From: an uncultured Ruminococcus sp.
GTDB lineage: Bacteria; Bacillota; Clostridia; Oscillospirales; Ruminococcaceae
Direction of reading: 5' to 3'
Length of the DNA stretch: 43,106 nucleotides
NCBI RefSeq assembly: GCF_946415235.1
Contig: NZ_CAMKRR010000018.1
Coordinates: 1 to 43,106, forward strand
Shown here: positions 1 through 8,818 of the stretch, in pieces
Position numbering within the stretch: the first letter of the stretch is position 1
Layout of the letters: the number at the start of each line of letters is the position of its first letter
The notes under the pieces: generated by a model
Databases searched by the model: none
What the model was told of the DNA's origin: nothing
What the model saw: only the letters and a program-made list of their open reading frames with translations
Position numbers and translations under genes: made by a program

Positions 1-135
1 AGTAGTCTTTCCTGCACCGTTCCTGCCTACCATACCGTAAATAGCGCCTTTCGGAACATTTATGGTCAGGTTGTCAAGGGCTTTGAATTTACCGTATGAC
101 TTGCAAAGATTTTCTGTCTGTAGAATGTGATCCAT
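1..135 (-). CDS. ABC transporter ATP-binding protein, N-terminal 45 residues (partial)
   Basis: This is the beginning of an ATPase subunit of an ABC transporter; the gene runs off the left edge of the window. The 45 visible residues start MDHILQTENLCKSYGKFKAL, the usual first strand with the A-loop tyrosine (Y14), and end in a Walker A motif GRNGAGKTT at residues 37-45. The Asn in place of the more common Pro/Ser and the segment IYGMVGRNGAGKTT resemble the bacitracin or multidrug export type (BcrA/CcmA-like), but the substrate cannot be told from this fragment. The start is set by an AGGAAGG ribosome site about 8 bases upstream. It lies downstream of tufA behind a terminator, so it is probably a separate transcription unit. 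Confidence 0.85.
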   Translation of the reverse strand, partial: MDHILQTENLCKSYGKFKALDNLTINVPKGAIYGMVGRNGAGKTT

Positions 136-201
136 ATTGTCACCTTCCTGCTGTACTTATTTCAGAAAGTTTGCATTTTTTTTAACAAACTCACTGTATA
201 C

Positions 202-234
202 AAAAAGGCGGTCCTGCATAAAGCACGACCGCCT
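202..234 (-). terminator. Rho-independent terminator after tufA
   Basis: On the minus strand an 8-bp stem (AGGCGGTC, 13-base loop, GACCGCCT) is followed by TTTTTG. It lies 30 bases past the tufA stop codon and closes the str operon. Confidence 0.85.
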
Positions 235-263
235 ATAGTCGTTATTATTGATTCACTACGAAA

Positions 264-1463
264 TTATTCGTTGATCTTTGTAACAACGCCTGAACCAACT
301 GTTCTACCACCCTCACGGATAGCGAAACGGAGTCCCTCTTCGATAGCGATAGGAGTGATGAGCTCAACGTCCATAGCAACGTTATCGCCAGGCATGCACA
401 TTTCCTTATCAGCAGGGAGAGTTACAACACCAGTAACGTCAGTTGTTCTGAAGTAGAACTGAGGTCTGTAGTTGTTGAAGAAAGGAGTATGACGTCCGCC
501 CTCTTCCTTCTTCAGTACATAAACCTGACCGCTGAACTTTGTGTGTGGGTGAATTGAGCCGGGCTTACAAAGAACCTGTCCACGCTCAACCTGGTCTCTT
601 GTGATACCACGGAGAAGAGCACCAACGTTATCACCAGCCTCACAGAAGTCAAGAGTCTTTCTGAACATTTCAAGACCTGTAACAACTGTGTTGAGCTTCT
701 CGTCAGAAAGACCAACGATCTCAACAGGCTCGTTTACGTTGAGCTTTCCACGCTCTACTCTACCTGTAACAACAGTACCACGGCCGGAAATTGTCATAGT
801 ATCCTCGATAGGCATAAGGAATGGCTTAGCATCGTCTCTCTCAGGGCTTGGGATGAACTCATCAACAGCGTCCATGAGGTCGAGGATTGGCTTGTAAGCA
901 GGATCGCTAAGATCATCTGGAGCTTCGAGAGCCTTAAGAGCAGAACCCTTGATGATAGGAGTATCATCGCCAGGGAAGTCATAGCTTGAGAGAAGGTCAC
1001 GGATGTCCATCTCAACGAGCTCGAGGAGCTCTTCGTCGTCAACCTGATCAGCCTTGTTCATGAATACAACGATTGCAGGAACGCCAACCTGACGAGCGAG
1101 AAGGATGTGCTCTCTTGTCTGAGCCATAGGGCCATCAGAAGCAGCAACAACGAGGATAGCGCCGTCCATCTGAGCAGCACCTGTGATCATGTTCTTAACG
1201 TAGTCAGCGTGACCTGGGCAGTCAACGTGAGCGTAGTGACGCTTGTCTGTCTCGTACTCAACGTGAGCTGTATTGATTGTGATACCACGCTCTCTCTCTT
1301 CTGGAGCCTTATCGATCATATCGTAAGCCTCATACTGAGCCTGACCCTTCAGAGCGAGAGTCTTTGTGATAGCAGCAGTAAGAGTAGTCTTACCGTGGTC
1401 AACGTGTCCGATTGTACCAATGTTTACATGGGGTTTGGTTCTTTCAAATTTAGCCTTAGCCAT
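264..1463 (-). CDS. tufA: Translation elongation factor Tu
   Basis: EF-Tu is the cytoplasmic GTPase that carries aminoacyl-tRNA to the ribosomal A site. The 399-residue protein is full length for the family. The G1 motif GHVDHGKT is at residues 19-26, the G3 motif DCPGH near residues 81-85 and the G4 motif NKAD near residue 136. Domains 2 and 3 follow, ending in the conserved [13 protein letters not shown] segment. The start ATG has a TAAGGAGG ribosome site. It is the last gene of the str operon but is separated from fusA by 168 bases holding a hairpin and its own promoter, so it can be expressed on its own. Identification is secure. Confidence 0.99.
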   Translation of the reverse strand: MAKAKFERTKPHVNIGTIGHVDHGKTTLTAAITKTLALKGQAQYEAYDMIDKAPEERERGITINTAHVEYETDKRHYAHVDCPGHADYVKNMITGAAQMDGAILVVAASDGPMAQTREHILLARQVGVPAIVVFMNKADQVDDEELLELVEMDIRDLLSSYDFPGDDTPIIKGSALKALEAPDDLSDPAYKPILDLMDAVDEFIPSPERDDAKPFLMPIEDTMTISGRGTVVTGRVERGKLNVNEPVEIVGLSDEKLNTVVTGLEMFRKTLDFCEAGDNVGALLRGITRDQVERGQVLCKPGSIHPHTKFSGQVYVLKKEEGGRHTPFFNNYRPQFYFRTTDVTGVVTLPADKEMCMPGDNVAMDVELITPIAIEEGLRFAIREGGRTVGSGVVTKINE

Positions 1464-1508
1464 TGGGAAATTCCTCCTTAGAATAGATTTCAGAAATCTG
1501 TATATATT

Positions 1509-1537
1509 ATTATATCAGATTATTTTGGTAAATTCAA
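1509..1537 (-). promoter_or_regulatory. tufA promoter
   Basis: Minus strand: -35 TTGAAT (1532-1537), 17-base spacer, -10 TATAAT (1509-1514), about 45 bases before the tufA start. It gives tufA a transcript separate from the str operon. Confidence 0.75.
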
Positions 1538-1586
1538 GTGTTTCAGTAAAAAAATTATAGCTGAACCACGTGATTTTATTAATTAT

Positions 1587-1620
1587 GCCCGTTTTACACA
1601 TTATCCCGCATAAAACGGGC
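1587..1620 (-). terminator. Hairpin between fusA and tufA (attenuator or terminator)
   Basis: A perfect 10-bp inverted repeat (GCCCGTTTTA / TAAAACGGGC) with a 14-base loop begins 11 bases after the fusA stop. The minus strand continues ATAATTAATAAAAT, not a clean T run, so it is more likely a partial terminator or mRNA 3'-end stabiliser than a strong stop. Confidence 0.5.
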
Positions 1621-1631
1621 GGAAATATCAA

Positions 1632-3710
1632 TTAGTTCTTAGCTCTGTTAGCCATGATCTTCTCAGCGATGCTCTTCGGAACTTCCTCATAGCTGTGAGG
1701 CTCCATTGTGTACTGTCCACGGCCCTGAGTATTTGAACGGAGGTCGCTTGTGTAACCGAACATTTCTGAAAGCGGAACGAGAGCGTCTACCTGGATAGAG
1801 CCTGATCTTGACTCCTGTCCCTGGATCTGTCCGCGGCGTGAGCTGAGGTCACCGATAACTGTTCCGAGGTAATCATCAGGAACGATAACTGCGACCTTCA
1901 TAACAGGCTCCATGAGAACTGCGTTAGCCTGCTTGAGAGCTTCCTTGAACGCGATAGAACCTGCGATCTTGAATGCCATTTCCGAAGAGTCAACTTCGTG
2001 GTATGATCCGTCGTAAAGCTCTACCTTAACGTCAACTACCTCGTAGCCTGCAAGGATACCAGCCTTCATAGCGCCCTGGATACCTGCGTCAACAGCAGGG
2101 ATGTACTCCTTCGGGATAGAACCGCCGACAACAGCATTTGTGAATTCATAGCCCTTACCTGACTCGTTTGGAGATACTCTGATCTTAACGTGACCGTACT
2201 GACCCGAACCACCTGACTGCTTCTTGTACTTGTAGTCGATATCTGCATTGCCCTTGATAGTTTCCTTATATGCAACCTGAGGAGCACCTACATTAGCCTC
2301 GACCTTGAACTCACGGAGGAGACGGTCAACGATAATGTCGAGGTGAAGCTCACCCATACCTGCGATGATAGTCTGACCTGTTTCCTCGTCAGTCCATGTC
2401 TTGAAGGTAGGATCCTCTTCAGCAAGCTTTGCCAGAGCGATACCCATCTTTTCCTGGCCTGCCTTTGTCTTTGGCTCGATAGCGAGCTGGATAACAGGCT
2501 CAGGGAATTCCATGGATTCGAGAATGATAGGATGCTTTTCATCACAGAGTGTGTCACCTGTGGTTGTATTCTTAAGACCAACTGCTGCGGCGATATCGCC
2601 TGAGTAAACAGTTGTGAGGTCTTTTCTGTGGTTAGCGTGCATCTGAACGATACGTCCGAAACGCTCCTTGCTGTCCTTGGTAGCGTTGAGAACAGAGTCG
2701 CCCTGATTTACGACACCTGAGTATACACGGAAGAACGCAAGCTTACCAACAAACGGGTCTGTAGCGATCTTGAATGCGAGAGCCGAGAATGGCTCAGTAT
2801 CGGAAGAAGGTCTCTCCTCTTCCTGCTCAGTGTCGGGATTTATGCCCTTGATAGCGGGAACATCGAGCGGTGAAGGCATATAGTCGATGATAGCATCGAG
2901 GAGCTTCTGAACGCCCTTGTTCTTATATGAAGTACCGCAGGTTACAGGAACCATGTGGTTAGCGATAGTAGCCTTTCTGATGCAGGTCTTGATCTCTTCC
3001 TGAGAGAGCTCGCCCTCTTCGAAGTATTTCTCCATGAGTGCTTCGTCCTGCTCGGCAACGTGCTCTACCATTTCATCGTGGTACTTCTGTGCGATCTCCT
3101 TCATATCATCGGGGATATCCTCCACCTTGATATCTGTACCGAGATCGTTTGTATAGATGTAAGCCTTCATCTCAACGAGGTCGATGATACCTCTGAATGA
3201 GTCCTCAGAGCCGATAGGCAGCTGGATCGGAACGGCATTACATTTGAGTCTGTCCTTCATCATGTCGATAACATGATAGAAATCGGCACCCATGATATCC
3301 ATCTTATTTACATAAGCCATACGGGGTACCTTGTAGTTATCAGCCTGTCTCCAAACGGTTTCAGACTGAGGCTCAACACCGCCCTTTGCACAGAGAACTG
3401 TTACAGAGCCGTCGAGTACACGGAGTGAACGCTCAACCTCAACTGTAAAGTCAACGTGGCCTGGGGTATCGATGATGTTAAGTCTGTGGCCTGCCCAGTA
3501 GCAAGTAGTAGCAGCTGAAGTAATTGTGATACCTCTCTCCTGCTCCTGCTCCATCCAGTCCATAGTAGCGGAACCTTCGTGTGTTTCACCGATCTTGTGG
3601 TTAACACCTGTGTAGAAAAGGATACGCTCTGTGGTAGTGGTCTTACCTGCGTCGATGTGGGCCATTATGCCGATATTTCTTGTATTTTCAAGTGAACAAT
3701 CTCTTGACAT
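1632..3710 (-). CDS. fusA: Translation elongation factor G
   Basis: EF-G is the GTPase that drives translocation of tRNA and mRNA and, with RRF, ribosome recycling. The 692-residue length is normal. The G1 motif AHIDAGKT is at residues 17-24, with the switch [11 protein letters not shown] and NKMD motifs following. The [16 protein letters not shown] region is domain IV-V sequence typical of translocating EF-G. The start follows an AAGGAG site and lies 24 bases downstream of rpsG, so the two are cotranscribed. It ends in [18 protein letters not shown], as in other bacterial EF-G proteins. Confidence 0.99.
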   Translation of the reverse strand: MSRDCSLENTRNIGIMAHIDAGKTTTTERILFYTGVNHKIGETHEGSATMDWMEQEQERGITITSAATTCYWAGHRLNIIDTPGHVDFTVEVERSLRVLDGSVTVLCAKGGVEPQSETVWRQADNYKVPRMAYVNKMDIMGADFYHVIDMMKDRLKCNAVPIQLPIGSEDSFRGIIDLVEMKAYIYTNDLGTDIKVEDIPDDMKEIAQKYHDEMVEHVAEQDEALMEKYFEEGELSQEEIKTCIRKATIANHMVPVTCGTSYKNKGVQKLLDAIIDYMPSPLDVPAIKGINPDTEQEEERPSSDTEPFSALAFKIATDPFVGKLAFFRVYSGVVNQGDSVLNATKDSKERFGRIVQMHANHRKDLTTVYSGDIAAAVGLKNTTTGDTLCDEKHPIILESMEFPEPVIQLAIEPKTKAGQEKMGIALAKLAEEDPTFKTWTDEETGQTIIAGMGELHLDIIVDRLLREFKVEANVGAPQVAYKETIKGNADIDYKYKKQSGGSGQYGHVKIRVSPNESGKGYEFTNAVVGGSIPKEYIPAVDAGIQGAMKAGILAGYEVVDVKVELYDGSYHEVDSSEMAFKIAGSIAFKEALKQANAVLMEPVMKVAVIVPDDYLGTVIGDLSSRRGQIQGQESRSGSIQVDALVPLSEMFGYTSDLRSNTQGRGQYTMEPHSYEEVPKSIAEKIMANRAKN

Positions 3711-3734
3711 AATTTACTCCTTTTACAAAGACGC

Positions 3735-4205
3735 TTACCAGCGGTAGTGAGCAAACGCCTTGTTTGCCTCTGCCATCTTGTGAGTATCGTCACGCTTCTT
3801 GCAGGCACCGCCTGTGCCGTTGAGAGCGTCGAGGATCTCACCTGCGAGTCTTTCCTTCATTGTCTTCTCGTTTCTCTCTCTGGAATACTTTGTTATCCAG
3901 CGGAGTCCGAGAGTCTGACGTCTTTCGGGGCGGACCTCCATAGGAACCTGGTAAGTTGCACCGCCGAGACGGCGAGCCTTTACCTCGAGCTCAGGCATGA
4001 TATTTTCCATAGCCTGCTCGAACACCTCAAGAGCGTCCTTGCCTGTCTTTTCAGCTACGATCTCAAATGCACCGTAAACTATTTTCTGCGCTACGCCCTT
4101 CTTACCGTCCAACATGATATTGTTTATCAGACGTGTAACGAGCTTTGAATTGTATACAGGATCCTGTAATACATCACGCTTTGCGATTTTACCTCTTCTT
4201 GGCAT
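3735..4205 (-). CDS. rpsG: 30S ribosomal protein S7
   Basis: S7 nucleates assembly of the head of the 30S subunit by binding the 3' domain of 16S rRNA. The 156-residue protein begins [18 protein letters not shown] and ends [13 protein letters not shown], both hallmarks of bacterial S7. A GGAGGG ribosome site precedes the ATG. It is the second gene of the str operon. The 230-base spacer to rpsL is unusually long and structured (see the regulatory feature there). S7 is the known autogenous regulator of the str operon in Escherichia coli, where it binds the rpsL-rpsG spacer. Confidence 0.99.
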   Translation of the reverse strand: MPRRGKIAKRDVLQDPVYNSKLVTRLINNIMLDGKKGVAQKIVYGAFEIVAEKTGKDALEVFEQAMENIMPELEVKARRLGGATYQVPMEVRPERRQTLGLRWITKYSRERNEKTMKERLAGEILDALNGTGGACKKRDDTHKMAEANKAFAHYRW

Positions 4206-4218
4206 TTTCGCTTCCCTC

Positions 4219-4346
4219 CTTCATATAGATTGATGAATTCATAGGTACTCAAACCATGTCGGTTACTGCCCTTTGACGGCATACCTTCGCCGACAGGTGT
4301 GTCAGGAGCCAATGCAGAGGATCTATCGAAACAAATCTATATGATC
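4219..4346 (-). promoter_or_regulatory. Structured rpsL-rpsG spacer, candidate S7-responsive leader
   Basis: On the minus strand TCATATAGATT (4334-4344) can pair perfectly over 11 bp with AATCTATATGA (4221-4231), whose end adjoins the rpsG GGAGGG site. Inside the enclosed loop TGTCGG (4290-4295) pairs with CCGACA (4257-4262), and within that TGCC pairs with GGCA. The nested arms next to the ribosome site look like a translational control element. S7 binding is an inference from the E. coli operon; this sequence shows only the pairing. Confidence 0.45.
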
Positions 4347-4435
4347 TCCGCATTACCCTGCGGTAGTAGTTAGCCTATATTAATGAATGAACGGCTTTTC
4401 ATGCAGTCAGCCGCAAACTGCTGTGAAGCATTCTC

Positions 4436-4852
4436 TTACTTCTGCTTGGGCTTCTTGGCACCGTACTTGGAACGAGCCTGATTACGGTTAGCAACGCCCT
4501 GAGCGTCGAGAGTACCTCTGATGATGTGGTAACGCACACCGGGGAGATCCTTTACACGTCCGCCTCTGATGAGAACAACGCTGTGCTCCTGAAGGTTGTG
4601 GCCGATACCCGGGATGTAAGATGTAACTTCGTAACCATTTGTGAGCTTAACTCTGGCGATCTTTCTCATAGCTGAGTTAGGCTTTTTAGGTGTAGCAGTT
4701 CTTACAGCTGTGCAAACGCCTCTCTTCTGAGGTGAGCTCAGGTCGATCTGTACCTTCTTCTTTGCATTGTAACCCTTCTGGAGAGCAGGAGCTGTTGACT
4801 TGGTCTCAAGATCCTTTCTACCCTTACGAACGAGCTGGTTAAATGTAGGCAT
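4436..4852 (-). CDS. rpsL: 30S ribosomal protein S12
   Basis: S12 sits at the decoding centre of the 30S subunit and affects tRNA selection. The start is placed at [12 protein letters not shown], giving 138 residues, because an AAGGAGG site (plus-strand 4859-4865) lies 6 bases before this ATG and S12 proteins start this way; an in-frame ATG six codons upstream would place that site inside the gene. The segment [13 protein letters not shown] carries the lysine known as a streptomycin-resistance position in other bacteria, in the usual sensitive form. It is the first gene of the str operon and has its own strong promoter. No rpoB or rpoC precedes it here. Confidence 0.98.
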   Translation of the reverse strand: MPTFNQLVRKGRKDLETKSTAPALQKGYNAKKKVQIDLSSPQKRGVCTAVRTATPKKPNSAMRKIARVKLTNGYEVTSYIPGIGHNLQEHSVVLIRGGRVKDLPGVRYHIIRGTLDAQGVANRNQARSKYGAKKPKQK

Positions 4853-4922
4853 ATTTTTCCTCCTTTTCATTATGATAATGCACCGTTACCCTCAAAAGGG
4901 TATAAAATCAGCGCACTGATAT

Positions 4923-4951
4923 ATTATACCCAAAAAAAGGCGGCTTGTCAA
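4923..4951 (-). promoter_or_regulatory. str operon promoter
   Basis: Minus strand: -35 TTGACA (4946-4951), 17-base spacer, -10 TATAAT (4923-4928); both hexamers match consensus exactly. The -35 box overlaps the terminator of the upstream gene. A small hairpin TACCC-TTTTGA-GGGTA lies in the leader before rpsL. Confidence 0.85.
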
Positions 4952-4973
4952 GGGGATACCTCAAAAAGCCGTC
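4932..4973 (-). terminator. Terminator of the 5025-7688 dockerin gene, overlapping the str promoter
   Basis: On the minus strand GACGGCTT (4966-4973) pairs with AAGCCGCC (4939-4946), one mismatch, followed by seven T. The second arm and the T run form part of the -35 box and spacer of the rpsL promoter. Confidence 0.7.
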
Positions 4974-5024
4974 TTTTTTGTCATTTTTTCCATTAATATC
5001 GTTATTTTAGCCATGGATACTTAG

Positions 5025-7688
5025 CTATTTTTTCAGCCACTCCTGCATATCCGATACTTTTCCGCCGCTTGACAGATAAGCATAGTAGGAAAGCACCCTT
5101 GAAGCGTCAACAGCGTCTATCACTCCGTTATGGTCGATATCCGCCGCAAGCACCTGTTCCCTGCTGAAGCTTCTTATCTTGCCCGAGGAGAGAGCCGCAT
5201 ACTCCGAAAGTATGGTGCTCGCGTCCACAGCGTCCACAAGTCCGTTGTGGTTTACATCGCCCAGCTTCCAGCCGTCGGGCAGATCATTTGCCTTGGCGGC
5301 AGTTGTGGTCGTAGTTGACGTTGTCGTCCTTGATGTGGTCGTTTTCTTGGTGGTCGTTGTTGTGGTGGTAGTTGTCGTAGTTGTTTTCCTTGTAGTCGTT
5401 TTAGTGGTCGTTTTCTTGGTTGTAGTTGTGGTCGTAGTAGTTGTTGTAGTGGTAGTAGTAGTGGTTGTTGTTGTCACAGGAGCATTTACGGTCACGGATA
5501 CGTTAGCGTAAGCGTATACCCACTCTCTCAGCTCCTTGTTGTAGGACTTGTACGTTATGAGAAGCACCTTTATGCCGGGGGTCTTATTGTCATAGCCGCT
5601 GATACCGTATCTTTCAGGGTGAGAAGATACCTCGTCGCCGCTGTACTTTCTTACAGTGCCGCTGCTGTCCGTATGATATACGTCAACCAGCAGTCCTTCG
5701 AGGGAAAGCTCCTCCCCAACCTTATACATAGTCTTGTTCGGCATTCCCACCACCTTTATCTCCGCAGTATAATGCGGATCGGCAGTAGTCGTCACCTTTG
5801 TCGTCGTTGTAGTCGCGGTGTTCGGCTTTGTCTGAGTGGTTTTCGGCGGCGACGTAGTTGTTGTCGTAGTTGCGGCAGTTGTCGTAGTCGTAACAGGTCT
5901 CAGCACCCTGATATCGAAGCTTACGGAATCCGACTGCTCACCCTCGCGGTATGTGAGCTTTATGTAGAAAAATCCCGCAGTCTGAGGCTCAAAGTTAGTC
6001 TCGAGCTTTAACCTCTTATCGGTCATGGGCACAGCCTCGGACACTTCCTTGCCGTCGTGATTGGTGTGGCCTATCCTTACAGATCCGCCGTTAAGGTCGA
6101 TATTCTCACCGAAAGCATACTCCAGCTTATCGGGATATTTAATTATTTCAATAAACGGCTTTGGCGCACGGGTAGTTGTCAGCGGTACATATACCGTTGT
6201 CTGAGTGGTCGTGGTGGTCGTCCTTGACGAGGTGGACACGGTAGCTGTAGTGACGGGAGCTTTTACCTCAACTTCCAGCTCTGTATGCGCCGTTGAGCCC
6301 ATGAAGTTATAGGTAAACCTCAGATTGTATTTTCCGGGGCGCATACTGTCAAAGCCGTTCATATCCAGACTGATCCCATAGCGTCCGAAATCCGTATTTG
6401 CCATGCCTATCTCGTCCAGCTCCACAGTCCTTGACGTACCGTCGCTGTACTTTTCGGTATAGGAGCGTTTAAGCATACCGCCTTCAAGATTGAGCTGTTC
6501 GCCCATGGTATATGTGGTCTTGAAGGGTCTGAAAACCATGTCAAGACCTGCGCTGACACTTACTATATAAGGCGCTGTCGTTGTTGTGGTAGTGGTAGTC
6601 GTAGTAGTTGTAGTTGTCATAGTCGTTGTTGTAGTTGTCGCAGTCGGTTCAACGACCTCTACCTCAAGCTCTGTCTGCGCTGTATAGCCCATGTAGGTAT
6701 ACCTGAATATCAGCTTGTACTTTCCCGGCTTCATGCTGTCGAAACCGTTCATATCAAGAGTTATGCCGTAGCGGCTGAAATCCGTATTTGCCATGCCTAT
6801 CTCGTCAAACTCGGTGGTCTTTGTCGTTTTGTCGCTGTATCTCTCGGTATAATAGCGTTTGAGCATACCGCCTTCAAGATTGAGCTGTTCCCCCATATTA
6901 TACCGTGTCTTGAAGGGTCTGAACGCAACCTCGATACCTGCATTCACGCTTACCAAAAAAGGCGTGGTCGTCGCGGTCGAGGTCGTTGTAGTCGTAGTTG
7001 TTGTCGTGGTCTGGATCGACGTGGTATGTGCAGGTGCAGAGCCGAGGCTCTGGAACCTGTATCCGTAGTTATTGGCGAAGGACTGAGCCTTTGAGCCGTT
7101 ATAGCCGCAGATGGCTCCGTTATAGGTATAGACTGCATTGTACTGTGAACCGCTGCTGCTTATGGTCTCTTTGCCGCCTCTTATCTCGGTATTGATGCCA
7201 TAGAAATTTATCGACTGCAATGAGGAGCAGTTCTTGAACGCGCCCTGTCCCAAAAACTCAACTTTTTCAGGTATATCCACAGACCTGATCGAGCCGCAGT
7301 TTGCAAATGCCAGTCTGCCTATATATTTCGCCGTAGACGGTATGGACACTCCCGTCAGCCTGCTCATATTCGCAAAAGCGCAGGGACCTACCGACGCGAC
7401 ACCCTCTCCTATGCTCACCTCGGTAATATTGCTGCGGTCTGCATTCCACGGGACAGCGGCTATGGTATCGAACTCATACATCTCTCCGCTGCCCGTAATG
7501 ATAAGCCTGCTTCCCTGTATCTCCCAGTTCACATTAGCTCCGCATTTTCCCGAGGAAGGCGCTACCGCCCCTGTTCTTTGCGAAATACTGATATCTGTGA
7601 GCTTCATTTTCTCAGCCGAGACAACGGGAGCAGTTACCGATGAAAAACCTATAACTGCCGACATTAAAGCGGCGACTATCTTTTTCAT
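5025..7688 (-). CDS. Secreted LRR / Big_3 Ig-like / dockerin protein
   Basis: An 887-residue exported protein, probably docked on a surface cohesin complex. Residues 1-25 are a Sec signal peptide (cleavage likely after VSA). Residues about 48-218 are a BspA-type leucine-rich repeat region with the pattern IPSTAKYIGRLAFANC. Four Ig-like modules of the Big_3 kind follow (about 246-349, 376-479, 503-599, 639-729), separated by Thr runs. After a long Thr/Lys linker (about 739-799) a dockerin closes the protein, with two calcium loops DVNHNGLVDAVDAS and DIDHNGVIDAVDAS. No catalytic domain is visible, so a binding or adhesion role is likely. The start has a GGAGAATAGG site. It lies 48 bases behind a paralogue sharing the LRR and dockerin regions. 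Confidence 0.85.
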   Translation of the reverse strand: MKKIVAALMSAVIGFSSVTAPVVSAEKMKLTDISISQRTGAVAPSSGKCGANVNWEIQGSRLIITGSGEMYEFDTIAAVPWNADRSNITEVSIGEGVASVGPCAFANMSRLTGVSIPSTAKYIGRLAFANCGSIRSVDIPEKVEFLGQGAFKNCSSLQSINFYGINTEIRGGKETISSSGSQYNAVYTYNGAICGYNGSKAQSFANNYGYRFQSLGSAPAHTTSIQTTTTTTTTTTSTATTTPFLVSVNAGIEVAFRPFKTRYNMGEQLNLEGGMLKRYYTERYSDKTTKTTEFDEIGMANTDFSRYGITLDMNGFDSMKPGKYKLIFRYTYMGYTAQTELEVEVVEPTATTTTTTMTTTTTTTTTTTTTTAPYIVSVSAGLDMVFRPFKTTYTMGEQLNLEGGMLKRSYTEKYSDGTSRTVELDEIGMANTDFGRYGISLDMNGFDSMRPGKYNLRFTYNFMGSTAHTELEVEVKAPVTTATVSTSSRTTTTTTQTTVYVPLTTTRAPKPFIEIIKYPDKLEYAFGENIDLNGGSVRIGHTNHDGKEVSEAVPMTDKRLKLETNFEPQTAGFFYIKLTYREGEQSDSVSFDIRVLRPVTTTTTAATTTTTTSPPKTTQTKPNTATTTTTKVTTTADPHYTAEIKVVGMPNKTMYKVGEELSLEGLLVDVYHTDSSGTVRKYSGDEVSSHPERYGISGYDNKTPGIKVLLITYKSYNKELREWVYAYANVSVTVNAPVTTTTTTTTTTTTTTTTTTTKKTTTKTTTRKTTTTTTTTTTTTKKTTTSRTTTSTTTTTAAKANDLPDGWKLGDVNHNGLVDAVDASTILSEYAALSSGKIRSFSREQVLAADIDHNGVIDAVDASRVLSYYAYLSSGGKVSDMQEWLKK
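6250..6950 (-). repeat. Tandem duplication of an Ig-like module plus linker
   Basis: The first two Big_3 modules are near-copies at protein level (shared segments such as YTMGEQLNLEGGMLKR versus YNMGEQLNLEGGMLKR). Matching DNA segments, for example at 6391 and 6781, are offset by 390 bases (130 codons). This points to a recent in-frame tandem duplication. Confidence 0.75.
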
Positions 7689-7736
7689 GTCCTATTCTCC
7701 AATCCAAATTATCTGTTTTTCCGAAACCTCGGACGC

Positions 7737-8759
7737 TTACTTTTTAATAAACTCCGATAACGCTACCTTCTGTCCGCTTCCCGAAGATACATACGCATAG
7801 TACGAGAGTATCTTTGACGCATCTACAGCATCTATGAGGCTGTTTACGTCAACATCTGCGGCTTTTTTCTGATTATCACTGAAGCTTCCCTTTATATTCG
7901 ATGATACTTTTGCATATTCCGAAAGGACCATGCTCGCGTCAACGGCATCTATAAGGCCGTCGCTGTTCACGTCGCCGAGCTTCTGATCCTTAACAGGCGG
8001 TACGGTTGTCGTAGTAGTTGTTGTTGTCGAAGTTGTACTTGTTGTGGTAGTCGTTGTAGTTGTAGTTGTGGTCGTACTTGTTGTCGAAGTTGTGGTATCC
8101 TGCTGTGCCGAGCCTATAGTGCGGAAATTCCTGCCATAATTGTTTGCATAGCTCTCAGCCTTTGAGCCGCTTACGCCGTATATCGTTCCGCTGAACGAGT
8201 ATGCCCCGTTATACTGTGTACCCGTGCTGGTTATGGTCTCTGTTCCGCCTCTTATCTCGGTATCCTTACCGCGTATCGTGATTGACTGCAATGATGAGCA
8301 GTTCTTGAAAGCGCCCTTTCCAAGATACTGAACGCCCTCAGGTATATCCACAGAAGCAAGAGAACTGCAGTTGGAAAAGGCTATCCTTCCGATATACTTT
8401 GCCGTGGAAGGGATGCTGACCTTTGTGAGCTGGCTCATATTCGCAAAGGCGCAGGGTGCTACAGAAGCAACGCCCTCTCCTATCTCGACCTCGGTCACAA
8501 AAGACCTGTGTGCATTCCACGGAGCAGCGGCAATAGTATCGAATTCATACATCTCTCCGCTGCCTGTGATGACAAGCTTGCTTCCCTGAAGCTCCCATCT
8601 CACATTGTCTCCGCATTTTCCCGAGGTAGCCGCTTGTGCTTCCACATTATGCGGGATAACCGCATCGAAGCCGCCTGTGCCCAGCGCCCCTGCGGGCAGA
8701 GCAGTCATTGCTGCCATTCCAACAGTCACAGATAATATTGCCGATACGATCTTTTTCAT
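7737..8759 (-). CDS. Secreted LRR / dockerin protein
   Basis: A 340-residue exported protein, the short paralogue of the downstream 887-residue protein. It has a Sec signal peptide (residues 1-25), a BspA-type LRR region (about 45-215) closely matching that of its neighbour (shared NMSQLTKVSIPSTAKYIGR pattern), a Thr/Ser linker (about 221-253) and a C-terminal dockerin (258-340) with loops DVNSDGLIDAVDAS and DVDVNSLIDAVDAS. The second loop has Asn where most loops have Gly. The Big_3 modules are absent. An AAAAGGAGG site precedes the ATG. Only 59 bases separate it from the trkH stop and no terminator is visible between them, so read-through from trkAH is possible. Confidence 0.85.
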   Translation of the reverse strand: MKKIVSAILSVTVGMAAMTALPAGALGTGGFDAVIPHNVEAQAATSGKCGDNVRWELQGSKLVITGSGEMYEFDTIAAAPWNAHRSFVTEVEIGEGVASVAPCAFANMSQLTKVSIPSTAKYIGRIAFSNCSSLASVDIPEGVQYLGKGAFKNCSSLQSITIRGKDTEIRGGTETITSTGTQYNGAYSFSGTIYGVSGSKAESYANNYGRNFRTIGSAQQDTTTSTTSTTTTTTTTTTTTSTTSTTTTTTTTVPPVKDQKLGDVNSDGLIDAVDASMVLSEYAKVSSNIKGSFSDNQKKAADVDVNSLIDAVDASKILSYYAYVSSGSGQKVALSEFIKK

Positions 8760-8818
8760 GATTTATTCCTCCTTTTCGGGCGATCACAGCCTCCCCGAGC
8801 CGCATCGCCGTTATATAC

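Noticed and set aside
4127..4312. Open frame across the rpsL-rpsG spacer into rpsG
   Set aside because: It overlaps rpsG in another frame and has no ribosome site; the sequence is better explained as an RNA structure.
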